Assembly (NCBI RefSeq): GCF_000620865.1
Contig: NZ_KK211190.1
Coordinates: 633,971 to 697,970, forward strand
Direction of reading: 5' to 3'
Origin: Exiguobacterium sibiricum 7-3
GTDB lineage: Bacteria; Bacillota; Bacilli; Exiguobacteriales; Exiguobacteriaceae
DNA: 64,000 bases
The notes under the pieces are model-generated. The model was not told where the DNA came from, did not search any database, and saw nothing but the letters and a program-made list of their open reading frames with translations. The position numbers and the translations under genes were made by a program. Below are positions 41,544-50,279 of the stretch, in pieces; position 1 is the first letter of the stretch; each line of letters opens with the position of its first letter.

Positions 41544-42446
41544 ATGTTAAATTCAGATTTAGATATACGCTTAGAGCCACGCATTAAAGAATTGTATCGC
41601 TTACATAAGGAGCGTTCAGCCAATATTGATTGGAGCTATCACGAATTCATTCCATGGGACAAGGCGATGTCGTTCAAACGCGTTCCTTGGGAAGAGAGTC
41701 AAGTCACGCTTCCGGAAGGTGTCATCGTTGCCGTAGAAACCGCATTACTGACAGAAGTGAACTTACCTTGGTATACGTCACATTTGGATTACACGTTTAA
41801 AAACTCGATGGAAGTCATCAATGATTTCGTCCGCACGTGGACTGCTGAAGAAGACCAGCACTCAAGCTTACTCGAAACGTATTTACTCGTGACACGAAAC
41901 GTCAATCCGACACGACTGCATCAATTAAGAAGACGCGTCGTTGAAAGCGGCTGGTTCCCGGACTTCACGAATCCTTTAGCAACCATGGCCTATACGTCGT
42001 TGCAAGAGCTTGCGACACTCGTTTTCTATAACAATGTAGCGAGAGTGGCAGGAGCGCATGACAAAGACTTGGCGACACTGCTCCGCCGTTTGGCAAAAGA
42101 TGAAGCCCTTCATTATGCGTTCTACCGCGACACGGTGAAAGCGCACCTTGAACTCGATCCAAACTTCATCGTGTTCTTTGAAGATGTCATCATCAATTTC
42201 TCGATGCCGGGTGCGATCATGCCGGACTTTACCGAGCGTATGAAGACCATTGCGATTGATACAAATTACGGACCCCTCCAATACTTTGACCAGGTATTAG
42301 ATGTCGTCGTGAAATACTGGGATATTGAGAACTTGCAACCTACGAGCGAAGAGGCCAAACAATCACAAGCGAACATCATGAAATATCACGGGCGTTTGAA
42401 ACGAATCAAGGATCGCCAATCAGCAAAAAATAAGATCGATGCATGA
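41544..42446 (+). CDS. Soluble acyl-ACP desaturase
   Basis: A 300-residue di-iron protein of the stearoyl-ACP desaturase family (FA_desaturase_2), which uses ferredoxin electrons and O2 to put a double bond into acyl-ACP chains. The helical protein has both EExxH-type iron motifs: EEDQH (about 104-108) and DEALH (about 191-195), with other carboxylates in VAVETALLTE (about 62-71). AAAGGAG selects the ATG at 41544. The following small zinc-ribbon gene starts 13 bases after it and may be co-transcribed. Most Bacillales use membrane-bound Des instead, so this soluble type is notable; it may serve growth in the cold. Confidence 0.88.
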   Translation: MLNSDLDIRLEPRIKELYRLHKERSANIDWSYHEFIPWDKAMSFKRVPWEESQVTLPEGVIVAVETALLTEVNLPWYTSHLDYTFKNSMEVINDFVRTWTAEEDQHSSLLETYLLVTRNVNPTRLHQLRRRVVESGWFPDFTNPLATMAYTSLQELATLVFYNNVARVAGAHDKDLATLLRRLAKDEALHYAFYRDTVKAHLELDPNFIVFFEDVIINFSMPGAIMPDFTERMKTIAIDTNYGPLQYFDQVLDVVVKYWDIENLQPTSEEAKQSQANIMKYHGRLKRIKDRQSAKNKIDA

Positions 42447-42459
42447 CGAGGGGAGAATA

Positions 42460-42714
42460 ATGAAAATGACGTGTGAAATATGCGGAAAAGAAACGAATAA
42501 CCAAGTCAGTTATTTGGAACTGAACACGTGGGAATTCAATTCGTTGAAGACAGAAGAAAAAGACTTTTATCCGATTTGTTACAGCTGTTTTGACAAGCAT
42601 ACGAACGAGTTCATTGATCAGGAAATGGATCTTGAATTAAGAAAAAAACGTTCGCAGATGGTGAATAAAGAAGTCGAGGCAGAAATCGAAGCTATTCTTG
42701 AAGTCGAAAATTAA
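42460..42714 (+). CDS. Small zinc-ribbon protein
   Basis: An 84-residue protein with two Cys pairs, CEICG (about 5-9) and CYSC (about 39-42), likely one structural zinc site, followed by a charged helix (DLELRKKRSQMVNKEVEAEIEAIL). AGGGGAG precedes the ATG; a second ATG two codons later is possible. It is probably in one transcript with the desaturase. No family or function recognised; it might deliver electrons or bind RNA, but nothing in the sequence decides this. Confidence 0.75.
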   Translation: MKMTCEICGKETNNQVSYLELNTWEFNSLKTEEKDFYPICYSCFDKHTNEFIDQEMDLELRKKRSQMVNKEVEAEIEAILEVEN

Positions 42715-42738
42715 GTAAGTAATCTATGGATTGAGTTG

Positions 42739-42771
42739 ACAGTTTCCCGCTTGGCGGGAGGCTGTTTTTTT
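42739..42771 (+). terminator. Terminator of the desaturase transcript
   Basis: ACAGTTTCCCGC / GCGGGAGGCTGT hairpin followed by seven Ts. Confidence 0.85.
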
Positions 42772-42836
42772 GCGTTGAGTATGGTTTGACAAAACTAGCC
42801 GTTCGTTTGCTTTTCTAAGGTTAGGTGCAAAGGGAG

Positions 42837-42980
42837 AACGCTTTTTTTCACGCGCTTTCCTCAGGCGAGACACAAGCCAGTTTGCCTGCCTCATTGAGGC
42901 AGACAATCGGGTCTTGTTTGTCTCTGACAGCGCAAGCAGGCTTTGCGCTTTTTCCTGTAGGAGTCGCGTGAAAAGCGTGA
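42837..42980. repeat. Large nested inverted repeat in a 490-base gene-free stretch
   Basis: Between the zinc-ribbon gene and the minus-strand gene at 43206 there is no convincing gene. Outer arms ACGCTTTTTTTCACGCG (from 42838) and CGCGTGAAAAGCGTGA (42965-42980) pair; inside, TCAGGCGAGACACAAG (from 42861) pairs with CTTGTTTGTCTCTGA; the centre has the palindrome CTGCCTCA / TTGAGGCAG. A side hairpin GCGCAAG / CTTTGCGC follows. The whole could fold into a 140-base branched structure. It looks like an intergenic dispersed repeat rather than a terminator. Confidence 0.6.
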
Positions 42981-43028
42981 CAATAAGTGCATAGAAAAGA
43001 AAAACATTCATAGCTCGACTTCTAAGGG

Positions 43029-43125
43029 AGAAGGAAGCAACGCTTCCGTCAGGAACAGGCGAGACCCGGAGATCTGAAAGAAATCCGCGGCTCGCGTTCC
43101 GCCCTAGAAAAGCGAGCGAATGAAT
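43029..43125. repeat. Second palindrome-rich segment, related to the previous repeat
   Basis: Contains the hairpin GGAAGCAACGCTTCC and the words AGGAACAGGCGAGACCC and CCGCGGCTCGCG. AGGCGAGAC also occurs in the first repeat (AGGCGAGACAC). Such GGCGAGAC/CCGCGG-type segments are scattered between genes in many Bacillales; family membership is from memory and needs a genome-wide search. Confidence 0.4.
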
Positions 43126-43205
43126 GATTTTTGGTACATATAAAAAAACGAGACCGACTAAACGTCGAATCCCTTAGTATTAAAATAGAATTATACTCCT
43201 TAAAA

Positions 43206-43526
43206 TCAATCCTCGATAAACGTAACGAGGTAATGATGGGCAGAATAGAGTGGAGCACGCGTGACGAAGAACTCGGGTAAGTCGACATCGATATCGAGTT
43301 CACGTAGTGTCTGTGGATCGAGACACTCCTGGACGAGACGTTTGATATCGCTGAGTAATTCATCGTGCAAGTTCGCTTCCGCTGCGAAGGAACGTTTGGC
43401 TTCATCTTTTAACAATAAAACGACTGGAGGAAGACCGCGTAGTAAGTCGACCTGAAGTGGTTGTTCGTTGCGTTGAAAAAAGTCGTTTAAGCAACTGACG
43501 ACCTTCATTGAATGTTTTTCTTTCAT
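43206..43526 (-). CDS. Conserved-looking hypothetical protein, 106 residues
   Basis: A soluble, acidic 106-residue protein with no Cys-based motif beyond SCLND. It begins MKEKHSMKVVSCLNDFFQRNEQPLQVDLLRGLPPVV and ends in a hydrophobic strand SAHHYLVTFIED; the middle is helical (EANLHDELLSDIKRLVQECLD). The ATG at 43526 has GGGGGT seven bases upstream. Its codon use and composition match the host. No family was recognised and the neighbours (repeat region, small membrane gene divergent) give no hint. Confidence 0.65.
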   Translation of the reverse strand: MKEKHSMKVVSCLNDFFQRNEQPLQVDLLRGLPPVVLLLKDEAKRSFAAEANLHDELLSDIKRLVQECLDPQTLRELDIDVDLPEFFVTRAPLYSAHHYLVTFIED

Positions 43527-43665
43527 CGGTCGGACCCCCAACTTTTTTTAAGTAGCTGTTACTATCAAGCTATTCCCTAAAGTCAGATAGGATATGCAGA
43601 CAAACTGGAATCGGTGCATTAACGGATTCAATAACCGGGTACAGAAAGAGGTAGGGGGGATGAAT

Positions 43666-43998
43666 ATGCTATTTCGTTATTTATTTTTGGGTATGGACCC
43701 CGCGATTGATGACATTCAATTACGAATCATCTATTTTACGGAACTGATTTTCTTTATCGGTCTGTATCAGATTACGAGTCGCTTTTCACGTCAAAGCATG
43801 ATTCTCGGAACGGTCCTTGGCATCACGGGTCTGATTGCGCTTCTACCGGGAGCCATCTATATTCTGCGGTATAACCCGGAAGATGCAATCATCGACATTA
43901 CGTTCCTGTTGATTTACTTATTGGAGCCGCTCGCGATTTTAGCATTTCTTGTCGCCTTGTTTCGACGGTTATATCAAAAACGCCATCCCAATCACTGA
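43666..43998 (+). CDS. Small membrane protein, three helices
   Basis: A 110-residue protein with hydrophobic segments at about 18-37, 46-67 and 77-100, and a basic tail RRLYQKRHPNH. A GGGGGG site at 43654-43659 is six bases before the ATG at 43666, which is preferred to an ATG at 43660 that abuts it. A terminator follows. No family was recognised. Confidence 0.65.
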   Translation: MLFRYLFLGMDPAIDDIQLRIIYFTELIFFIGLYQITSRFSRQSMILGTVLGITGLIALLPGAIYILRYNPEDAIIDITFLLIYLLEPLAILAFLVALFRRLYQKRHPNH

Positions 43999-44000
43999 AG

Positions 44001-44045
44001 AAGTCCGGACAAACGTTGTCGTAACACGTTTGATCGGACTTTTTC
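44001..44045 (+). terminator. Terminator before the ribose operon
   Basis: AAGTCCG ... CGGACTT with inner AAACG / CGTTT pairs, followed by five Ts. Confidence 0.75.
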
Positions 44046-44088
44046 GTCTGTCTAAAAAAATAAATAAAATATATTTTGGCAAAAAGGA

Positions 44089-44117
44089 TTGATGTGTAAC
44101 CGGTTACACAATATGAT
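44089..44117 (+). promoter_or_regulatory. rbs promoter with palindromic operator in the spacer
   Basis: TTGATG (44089-44094) and TATGAT (44112-44117) are 17 bases apart. The perfect palindrome TGTGTAACCGGTTACACA (44093-44110) fills the spacer; it has the LacI-family operator form with a central CG and is the likely RbsR site. Confidence 0.82.
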
Positions 44118-44122
44118 ACATA

Positions 44123-44137
44123 TTGTAAGCGTTATCA
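44123..44137 (+). promoter_or_regulatory. Catabolite-responsive element (cre)
   Basis: TTGTAAGCGTTATCA fits the CcpA consensus WTGNAANCGNWNNCW at every fixed position and lies just downstream of the rbs -10, where CcpA would block transcription when preferred sugars are present. Confidence 0.85.
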
Positions 44138-44156
44138 AAAGAAAGAGGTGGCGAAC

Positions 44157-45137
44157 ATGTCGACCATCCGGGAAGTAGCGAAAGTGGCAAATGTCTCCGT
44201 TGCGACCGTCTCACGTGTCATGAATGAGAAGGGATATGTCAGCGAAAAAGCAAGAACAGCAGTCCTGCAAGCGATTAAGCAGCTCGATTACCGACCGAAC
44301 CGGGTCGCCAGGTCGTTGTTCCAAAAACGATCTGGTCTGATTGGTTTGATCGTACCTGACATCACCAATCCGTTTTTCCCGCAACTCGCACGGGCTGTGG
44401 AAGATATGGCACATCAGCACGGATTTCAGGTGATTTTGTGTAACACGGATGAACAGTTTCAGAAAGAACAAGAATATATTCAGTCACTCGAAGCGATGCA
44501 TATCGACGGGCTGATCATCACGACGAACTATTCGAACAACCCGAACTACGAAAAACTCGAAGTGCCGGTTGTCGCCCTTGACCGTGTTTTGCAGGGCGCA
44601 ATTCCGACAGTGACCTCAAATGGTCATGACGGCGGAAAAAAAGCAGCACAGTTCTTACTCGATCACGGGGCGACTGAACTCGTCGTCATCAGCGGTCCTT
44701 CAAAATTACCGACCATTCGCAAGCGGCGTGACGGATTTGAAGAAATCGCAGGTAAACATTTGGTCGCAAGCATCGAGTCGCCGTTTCATTTCCAAGGCGC
44801 CCTCGGAGCCGCCAACTACTTATTTGACCATTATGACTGCAATGGGATTTTTGCAGCGAATGATGTCATCGCAGCGGCGACGATTCAAGTCGCAGCCGAG
44901 CGGGGAATCGCGATTCCGGATCAATTACAGATCATCGGTTATGACGGAATTGAACTGGGGCAGATGATTTCTCCACCGCTCACGACGATTGCTCAGCCAA
45001 TCTATCAGATGGGCGAACTGGCGGCGAAGTTATTGATTCAACGGATTGAAGGAAAAGAGATTGCGGCCGTCCATCATGAACTGATGGTCGAAGTCATTGA
45101 ACGGGAAACAACGAAGCGGAAGGGTGAACAGTCATGA
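44157..45137 (+). CDS. rbsR: Ribose operon repressor RbsR, LacI family
   Basis: A 326-residue LacI/GalR repressor: N-terminal helix-turn-helix (TIREVAKVANVSVATVSRVMNEKGYVSEKAR, about 3-33), hinge YRPNRVARSLFQKRSG, and a periplasmic-binding-protein-like sugar domain (about 60-320, LIGLIVPDITNPFFPQLARAVED). GAGGTG six bases upstream supports the ATG at 44157. It overlaps rbsK by four bases and is the first gene of its own regulon. Confidence 0.96.
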   Translation: MSTIREVAKVANVSVATVSRVMNEKGYVSEKARTAVLQAIKQLDYRPNRVARSLFQKRSGLIGLIVPDITNPFFPQLARAVEDMAHQHGFQVILCNTDEQFQKEQEYIQSLEAMHIDGLIITTNYSNNPNYEKLEVPVVALDRVLQGAIPTVTSNGHDGGKKAAQFLLDHGATELVVISGPSKLPTIRKRRDGFEEIAGKHLVASIESPFHFQGALGAANYLFDHYDCNGIFAANDVIAAATIQVAAERGIAIPDQLQIIGYDGIELGQMISPPLTTIAQPIYQMGELAAKLLIQRIEGKEIAAVHHELMVEVIERETTKRKGEQS

Positions 45138-46012
45138 AACAAATCAGTGTAGTCGGAAGTATCTCGATGGATTTGGTCGTCGAAAGCGATCGTCGTCCGT
45201 CAGCAGGGGAAACGGTCATCGGATCCGCCTTCCATACGGTACCGGGAGGCAAAGGAGCAAATCAAGCAGTCGCGATTGCCCGGCTTGGCGGCAACGTCGA
45301 AATGGTCGGCTGTGTCGGTGACGATGCAAACGGTGATGCGATCCGTCAGAACTTCGAAACGGAGCAGGTCGGGACGACGCATCTGCAGACGATTGCGAAT
45401 GAACGGACCGGAACAGCTCACATCACGCTTGCAGAAGGCGACAATTCGATTGTCGTCGTCCAGTCAGCGAACTTGGCGGTCGTCTATGACGAGAGCCAAC
45501 TCGACAGCTTGCTCGGTCAGACGGACATGATTTTGTTACAGCTCGAGATTCCGCTTCAAACCGTCAAACAGGTGGCGCGTTACGGCAAGACACATGGTAT
45601 TCCCGTCGTCTTGAATCCGGCGCCAGCCATCGTCCTTGACGACGAGTTACTCGAAGACGTGACGTACCTGACACCAAACGAACATGAATGCGGCTTGATT
45701 TTCGGACAACAGCAGTCACTGGAACATTGGTTAAGCCAGTATCCCAATAAATTGATCGTGACGGAAGGCAGCCGGGGCGCCCGCTTTTATGACGGAGACG
45801 CGATTGTGACGGTTCCAGCCATCAAGACGGACGTCGTCGATACGACAGGTGCCGGTGATACCTTCAACGGAGCACTTGCTGTCAGCTTGACGGAAGGAAC
45901 GTCATTGACGGAAGCGATTCGGTTTGCGAACAAGGCAGCCGGTATGTCCGTCCGGGCACTCGGAGCACAAGGCGGAATGCCGACGCGCGAACAGATGGAG
46001 GTCGAAGCATGA
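45134..46012 (+). CDS. rbsK: Ribokinase
   Basis: Phosphorylates ribose to ribose-5-phosphate. The 292-residue PfkB-family protein has the N-terminal [10 protein letters not shown], the [11 protein letters not shown] signature (about 37-47), and the catalytic/anion-hole motif [14 protein letters not shown] (about 236-249) with the catalytic Asp. It overlaps rbsR and rbsD by four bases each. Confidence 0.97.
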   Translation: MKQISVVGSISMDLVVESDRRPSAGETVIGSAFHTVPGGKGANQAVAIARLGGNVEMVGCVGDDANGDAIRQNFETEQVGTTHLQTIANERTGTAHITLAEGDNSIVVVQSANLAVVYDESQLDSLLGQTDMILLQLEIPLQTVKQVARYGKTHGIPVVLNPAPAIVLDDELLEDVTYLTPNEHECGLIFGQQQSLEHWLSQYPNKLIVTEGSRGARFYDGDAIVTVPAIKTDVVDTTGAGDTFNGALAVSLTEGTSLTEAIRFANKAAGMSVRALGAQGGMPTREQMEVEA

Positions 46013-46398
46013 AACGACACGGGATTTTAAACAGTCATATCAGTAAAGTCTTAACGGATCTTGGTCATACGGACATGGTCGTCATCGCTGACTGCGGTCT
46101 GCCGATTCCGGCAGGCGTAGAGCGGATCGATTTGGCACTTGAACTCGGGACACCATCGTTCGTTGATGTCGTCCGGATCGTCGCAGACGACATGGCGGTT
46201 GAACAGGTGACACTGGCATCGGAAATCAAAGAGGCCAATCCGGTTGCGCTCGAGGCTGTGACGAAGCTTGACGTACCGCAAGATTATGTGTCGCACGAAG
46301 CATTCAAAGAATTGACGAAGCAGGCGAAAGTCATCATCCGGACGGGTGAAGCGACACCGTATGCGAACGTCATCTTACACGCCGGCGTCATTTTTTAA
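46009..46398 (+). CDS. rbsD: D-ribose pyranase
   Basis: Interconverts beta-pyranose and beta-furanose forms of ribose so that ribokinase can use the sugar. The 129-residue protein has [15 protein letters not shown] with the catalytic His, and the conserved C-terminal [18 protein letters not shown]. Overlaps rbsK by four bases. Confidence 0.97.
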   Translation: MKRHGILNSHISKVLTDLGHTDMVVIADCGLPIPAGVERIDLALELGTPSFVDVVRIVADDMAVEQVTLASEIKEANPVALEAVTKLDVPQDYVSHEAFKELTKQAKVIIRTGEATPYANVILHAGVIF

Positions 46399-46412
46399 GG
46401 GGAGGAAGTACG

Positions 46413-47891
46413 ATGCAAATTGAGATGACAGGTATCACAAAAGCGTTTGGTCCCGTTCCCGTCTTGAAGGGAGTCGACTTCACTCTCGCGACCGGTGAGA
46501 TTCATGCCTTGATGGGAGAGAACGGTGCCGGAAAATCGACACTGATGAAAATTCTGACCGGTGTCCATAAAGCCGATCAAGGAACGATTTTAGTCGACGG
46601 AGTCGAACAGCAGTATAAAAATCCGAAACTGGCGGAAGAAGCGGGGATTGCCTTCATCCACCAGGAACTGAACATCTTACCGGACTTAACGGTCACGGAA
46701 AATCTGTTTCTCGGACGGGAACTGAAATCCCGCTTCGGTGTTTTGAAGCAGGCGGAAATGAAACGGCTTGCCGAACGCGAACTGGCAGAATTGAACGTCT
46801 TCATGGACGTCAATCAGCTCGCCCGGACGTTATCGGTCGGACAACAGCAGATGATTGAGATCGCGAAAGCGTTGATGACGGATGCGAAGGTCATCATCAT
46901 GGATGAGCCGACGGCCGCTTTGACGGAACGCGAAATCCGCGCCTTGTTCAGTGTCGCGACGGCATTGCGGGGTCAAGGAGTCTCGATCGTCTATATCTCA
47001 CACCGAATGGAAGAAATTTTTGAGCTGTGTGACCGGATCACGGTGTTACGGGACGGTGTCTCTGTCTCGACCCACCGGATTGCCGACACTTCGTTTGAAC
47101 AGATCGTCCGCGAAATGGTCGGACGCGAGATGGGCGAACGCTATCCGGAGCGTCAAGTGACACTCGGTCAGACGGTCCTCGAAGTCACCGGGGCAACCGG
47201 CAAACGGTTTGAAGATGTCTCGTTCTCGGTCCGTACCGGTGAAATCGTCGGATTTTCCGGCTTGATGGGAGCAGGACGAACAGAAGTCATGCGCGGCTTG
47301 TTCGGGGTCGACCGGATGAAAGCAGGGACGATCAGCTTAAACGGCAACGTCGTCAAAATCAAATCACCGCATGATGCGATCAAACAGGGACTCGGTTTCT
47401 TAACGGAAGACCGAAAAGGCGAAGGATTGTTCCTCGATTTTTCACTCCGGGAAAACATCTCCTTGCCGACAATCCGGTCGTTATCGAAGTCCGGTGTCAT
47501 CTCCGATCAATCGGAGCGGCAGTTCGCCGAAGGATATCTCAAGTCGTTATCTGTCCGGCACAGCTCGATGGATCAACCGGCGAAGTCTTTATCAGGCGGG
47601 AACCAGCAAAAGGTCGTCCTCGCGAAATGGCTCGGAACAAAACCGGATGTCCTGATTCTCGACGAACCGACACGCGGTGTCGACGTCGGGGCGAAAAAAG
47701 AGATTTATATGATTATGAACGAACTGGCCGCATCGGGTGTCGCAATCATCATGATCAGTTCTGATCTGCCGGAAATCCTCGGCATGAGCGACCGCGTCTA
47801 TGTAATGCGTGAAGGGCAAATGAGCGGCATGCTCAATCAAGAAGAGGCAACGCAAGAGAGTATCATGACGCTTGCGACAGGAGGACAATGA
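46413..47891 (+). CDS. rbsA: Ribose ABC transporter ATPase RbsA
   Basis: The 492-residue tandem ATPase of the high-affinity ribose importer. The first cassette (about 1-220) has Walker [10 protein letters not shown], signature LSVGQQQ and DEPTAAL; the second (about 245-490) has the degenerate P-loop GLMGAGRTE typical of sugar importers, signature LSGGNQQK and [21 protein letters not shown] precedes the ATG. Confidence 0.98.
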   Translation: MQIEMTGITKAFGPVPVLKGVDFTLATGEIHALMGENGAGKSTLMKILTGVHKADQGTILVDGVEQQYKNPKLAEEAGIAFIHQELNILPDLTVTENLFLGRELKSRFGVLKQAEMKRLAERELAELNVFMDVNQLARTLSVGQQQMIEIAKALMTDAKVIIMDEPTAALTEREIRALFSVATALRGQGVSIVYISHRMEEIFELCDRITVLRDGVSVSTHRIADTSFEQIVREMVGREMGERYPERQVTLGQTVLEVTGATGKRFEDVSFSVRTGEIVGFSGLMGAGRTEVMRGLFGVDRMKAGTISLNGNVVKIKSPHDAIKQGLGFLTEDRKGEGLFLDFSLRENISLPTIRSLSKSGVISDQSERQFAEGYLKSLSVRHSSMDQPAKSLSGGNQQKVVLAKWLGTKPDVLILDEPTRGVDVGAKKEIYMIMNELAASGVAIIMISSDLPEILGMSDRVYVMREGQMSGMLNQEEATQESIMTLATGGQ

Positions 47892-47892
47892 T

Positions 47893-48861
47893 ATGGAATT
47901 GATGCAAGGGAAACTGACAGAAAAGAAACCGAGACGACTCGGGATTGGTCAAAAGCTCGGTCCGCTCGCCGGACTGTTCGCGATCATTCTCGTCGTTTCG
48001 ATCATGGAACCGGACTTTTTAACGCTTAATAACTTATTTAACATCTTACGCCAAGTTTCGATCAATGCCTTGATTGCTTTCGGGATGACGTTCGTCATCT
48101 TAACGGGCGGGATCGACTTATCGGTCGGTTCGATTCTTGCGTTGTCATCCGCGTTCGTCGCCGGTCTGATGACCGACGGAACGTCCGCGATTCTCGCTGT
48201 GCTTGCCGGCTTGATCGTCGGGGCAATCATGGGTGCTTTAAACGGAATGGTCATCTCGCTCGGGAAAGTCGCACCGTTCATCGCGACACTCGCAACGATG
48301 ACGATCTTCCGCGGTCTGACACTCGTCTATACGGACGGGAAGCCGATTACCGGACTCAGCCAAGGTGGCTGGTTTGAATTATTCGGTCGCGGCTACTTCT
48401 GGATCTTCCCGGTCCCGGTCGTGACGATGTTGATTGCCTTTGGCGTGCTGTACTTCATCTTGAAGAAAACGACGTTCGGCCGTTACACGTATGCGATTGG
48501 TGGAAACGAAGAAGCTGCAAAATTGATGGGGATTCAAGTCAACAAAGTGAAGATTTTGATCTACTCGCTGTCTGGTTTAATGGCAGCACTGGCTGGAATC
48601 ATCCTGACGTCGCGTCTCAACTCGGCGCAACCAACAGCCGGAACATCGTACGAACTTGATGCGATCGCAGCGGTCGTCCTTGGTGGAACAAGCTTATCTG
48701 GTGGACGCGGTTGGATCGTCGGGACGTTGATCGGTGCCTTGATCATCGGGACACTCAACAACGGACTTAACCTGCTTGGTGTCTCCTCGTTCTTCCAGCT
48801 CGTCGTCAAAGGGCTCGTCATCCTGTTCGCGGTACTCGCGGACCGGAAACAAACTACGTGA
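47893..48861 (+). CDS. rbsC: Ribose ABC transporter permease RbsC
   Basis: A 322-residue BPD_transp_2 permease with about nine hydrophobic segments and the EAA-like loop GGNEEAAKLMGIQVNKVKI (about 198-216) that contacts RbsA. AGGAGG lies seven bases before the ATG at 47893; earlier starts fall inside rbsA. One base separates the genes. Confidence 0.97.
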   Translation: MELMQGKLTEKKPRRLGIGQKLGPLAGLFAIILVVSIMEPDFLTLNNLFNILRQVSINALIAFGMTFVILTGGIDLSVGSILALSSAFVAGLMTDGTSAILAVLAGLIVGAIMGALNGMVISLGKVAPFIATLATMTIFRGLTLVYTDGKPITGLSQGGWFELFGRGYFWIFPVPVVTMLIAFGVLYFILKKTTFGRYTYAIGGNEEAAKLMGIQVNKVKILIYSLSGLMAALAGIILTSRLNSAQPTAGTSYELDAIAAVVLGGTSLSGGRGWIVGTLIGALIIGTLNNGLNLLGVSSFFQLVVKGLVILFAVLADRKQTT

Positions 48862-48888
48862 TTTACCATCCAAAAGGAGGATATTGAT

Positions 48889-49803
48889 ATGAAAAAACTA
48901 CTCGCACTCGTCATGATGGCTTTAATGGTGTTCGCAGCGGCTTGTTCGACGGAACAACCGGGCAGTGACACGGAAAAAGAGAAGAAAACAAAAGACTTCA
49001 AGATTGGTCTGTCGATTTCGACGCTCAACAACCCGTTCTTTGTGTCACTTAAAGAAGGCGCAGAAAAAGAAGCAAAAGCACAAGGCGCAACACTGCAAGT
49101 CGCGGATGCACAAGATGATGCGGCCAAACAAGCAAGCGACATCGAAGATATGATTCAAAAGAAAGTCGATCTTATCTTGATCAACCCAACGGATTCAGCA
49201 GCAGTCGGTGCGGCAGTTCAAACAGCAAACGATGCTGACATCCCAGTCATCACAGTTGACCGGAATGCAGAAGCCGGCGACGTCATCGCGCACATCGCGT
49301 CGGATAACGTAGCAGGTGGGAAACAAGCGGGTGAGTACATGATCGAACTCGTTGGCGACAAAGCGAAAGTCGTTGAACTCGAAGGAATCCCGGGCGCATC
49401 TGCAACACGCGACCGCGGCGAAGGCTTCCACGCGGCAGTCGACAGCAAGCTTGACGTCGTCGCTAAACAATCAGCAAACTTCGACCGGGCAAAAGGTCTG
49501 TCGGTCATGGAAAACATTCTTCAAAACAACAAAGACATCAAAGCTGTCTTCGCACACAACGATGAAATGGCCCTTGGTGCCGTCGAAGCGTTGAAAGCAG
49601 CGGGCATGGAAGACGTAAAAGTCATCGGTTTTGACGCAACAGACGATGCGGTTAAAGCAGTCGAAGACGGTAAGATGGCCGGAACAGTCGCTCAGAAACC
49701 GGCTGAAATCGGTAAAACCGGAATCGACACAGCAATCAAACACCTCAAAGGTGAGACAGTCGAGAAGAACATTCCAGTCGAACTCGATCTCATCAAACAA
49801 TAA
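48889..49803 (+). CDS. rbsB: Ribose-binding lipoprotein RbsB
   Basis: A 304-residue substrate-binding lipoprotein: lipobox AAAC with Cys at about 19, a charged linker (STEQPGSDTEKEKKTKD), then a Peripla_BP_4 domain (FKIGLSISTLNNPFFVSLKEGAEKEAK, DRNAEAGDVIAHIASDN, NDEMALGAVEAL). AAAAGGAGG precedes the ATG. It is the last gene of rbsRKDACB and would be lipidated by the Lgt encoded earlier in the window. Confidence 0.97.
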   Translation: MKKLLALVMMALMVFAAACSTEQPGSDTEKEKKTKDFKIGLSISTLNNPFFVSLKEGAEKEAKAQGATLQVADAQDDAAKQASDIEDMIQKKVDLILINPTDSAAVGAAVQTANDADIPVITVDRNAEAGDVIAHIASDNVAGGKQAGEYMIELVGDKAKVVELEGIPGASATRDRGEGFHAAVDSKLDVVAKQSANFDRAKGLSVMENILQNNKDIKAVFAHNDEMALGAVEALKAAGMEDVKVIGFDATDDAVKAVEDGKMAGTVAQKPAEIGKTGIDTAIKHLKGETVEKNIPVELDLIKQ

Positions 49804-49810
49804 TTTTCCT

Positions 49811-49850
49811 CACCAGCCGAGCTGATTTTGTCAGCCGGCTGGTGTTTTTT
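49811..49850 (+). terminator. Terminator of the rbs operon
   Basis: CACCAGCCG / CGGCTGGTG with inner GCTGA / TCAGC pairs and six Ts. Confidence 0.9.
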
Positions 49851-49881
49851 GGAGGTAAGATGAACTTCGTGAATCTATACC

Positions 49882-49910
49882 TTGTTCCCGTAGTTGTTTT
49901 TCTCTATAAT
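49882..49910 (+). promoter_or_regulatory. SigA promoter of secG
   Basis: TTGTTC (49882-49887) and a consensus TATAAT (49905-49910) are 17 bases apart. Confidence 0.7.
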
Positions 49911-49944
49911 GAAAGAAGCGTATATTACTGAAGGAGGATCATCG

Positions 49945-50178
49945 ATGATCATTCATAACGTGGCTCTTGTCGGCCTCATCGTCGTTTCCGTTCTTCTCAT
50001 CATCGTCGTTCTCTTGATGTCAGGCCGTACGGCTGGACTCGGAGCATTGACAGGTGGGGCAGAACAATTATTTGGTCGCCAAAAAGCCCGTGGCTTGGAT
50101 GCGGTCCTAAATCGTGTAGCGTCTATTTTAGGGGCATTATTCTTTATCTTGGCGTTACTCGTCGCTTTTTATAAGTGA
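49945..50178 (+). CDS. secG: Preprotein translocase subunit SecG
   Basis: A 77-residue accessory subunit of the SecYEG channel with two membrane helices (about 5-24 and 55-75) joined by a loop containing LLMSGRTAGLGALTGGAEQLFGR, the family hallmark. AAGGAGG selects the ATG at 49945. It starts the secG–estA–rnr–smpB–ssrA block found in Bacillus. Confidence 0.95.
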   Translation: MIIHNVALVGLIVVSVLLIIVVLLMSGRTAGLGALTGGAEQLFGRQKARGLDAVLNRVASILGALFFILALLVAFYK

Positions 50179-50184
50179 GTATTG

Positions 50185-50219
50185 AAACGACAGCCGTCCG
50201 ATCGCGCTGTCGTTTTTTC
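50185..50219 (+). terminator. Terminator after secG
   Basis: AACGACAGC / GCTGTCGTT hairpin followed by six Ts. Confidence 0.85.
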
Positions 50220-50279
50220 TTATTTTCTCGATTTCTAAATTTTCATTTTGGGGTATAGAGTTAGAGGGGGAATCATTTT

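Noticed and set aside
42724-43011. 95-residue minus-strand open frame in the repeat region
   Set aside because: It runs through the terminator and the nested palindrome, has no ribosome site and a low-complexity Lys/Arg/Ser composition; the inverted repeat explains the sequence better.
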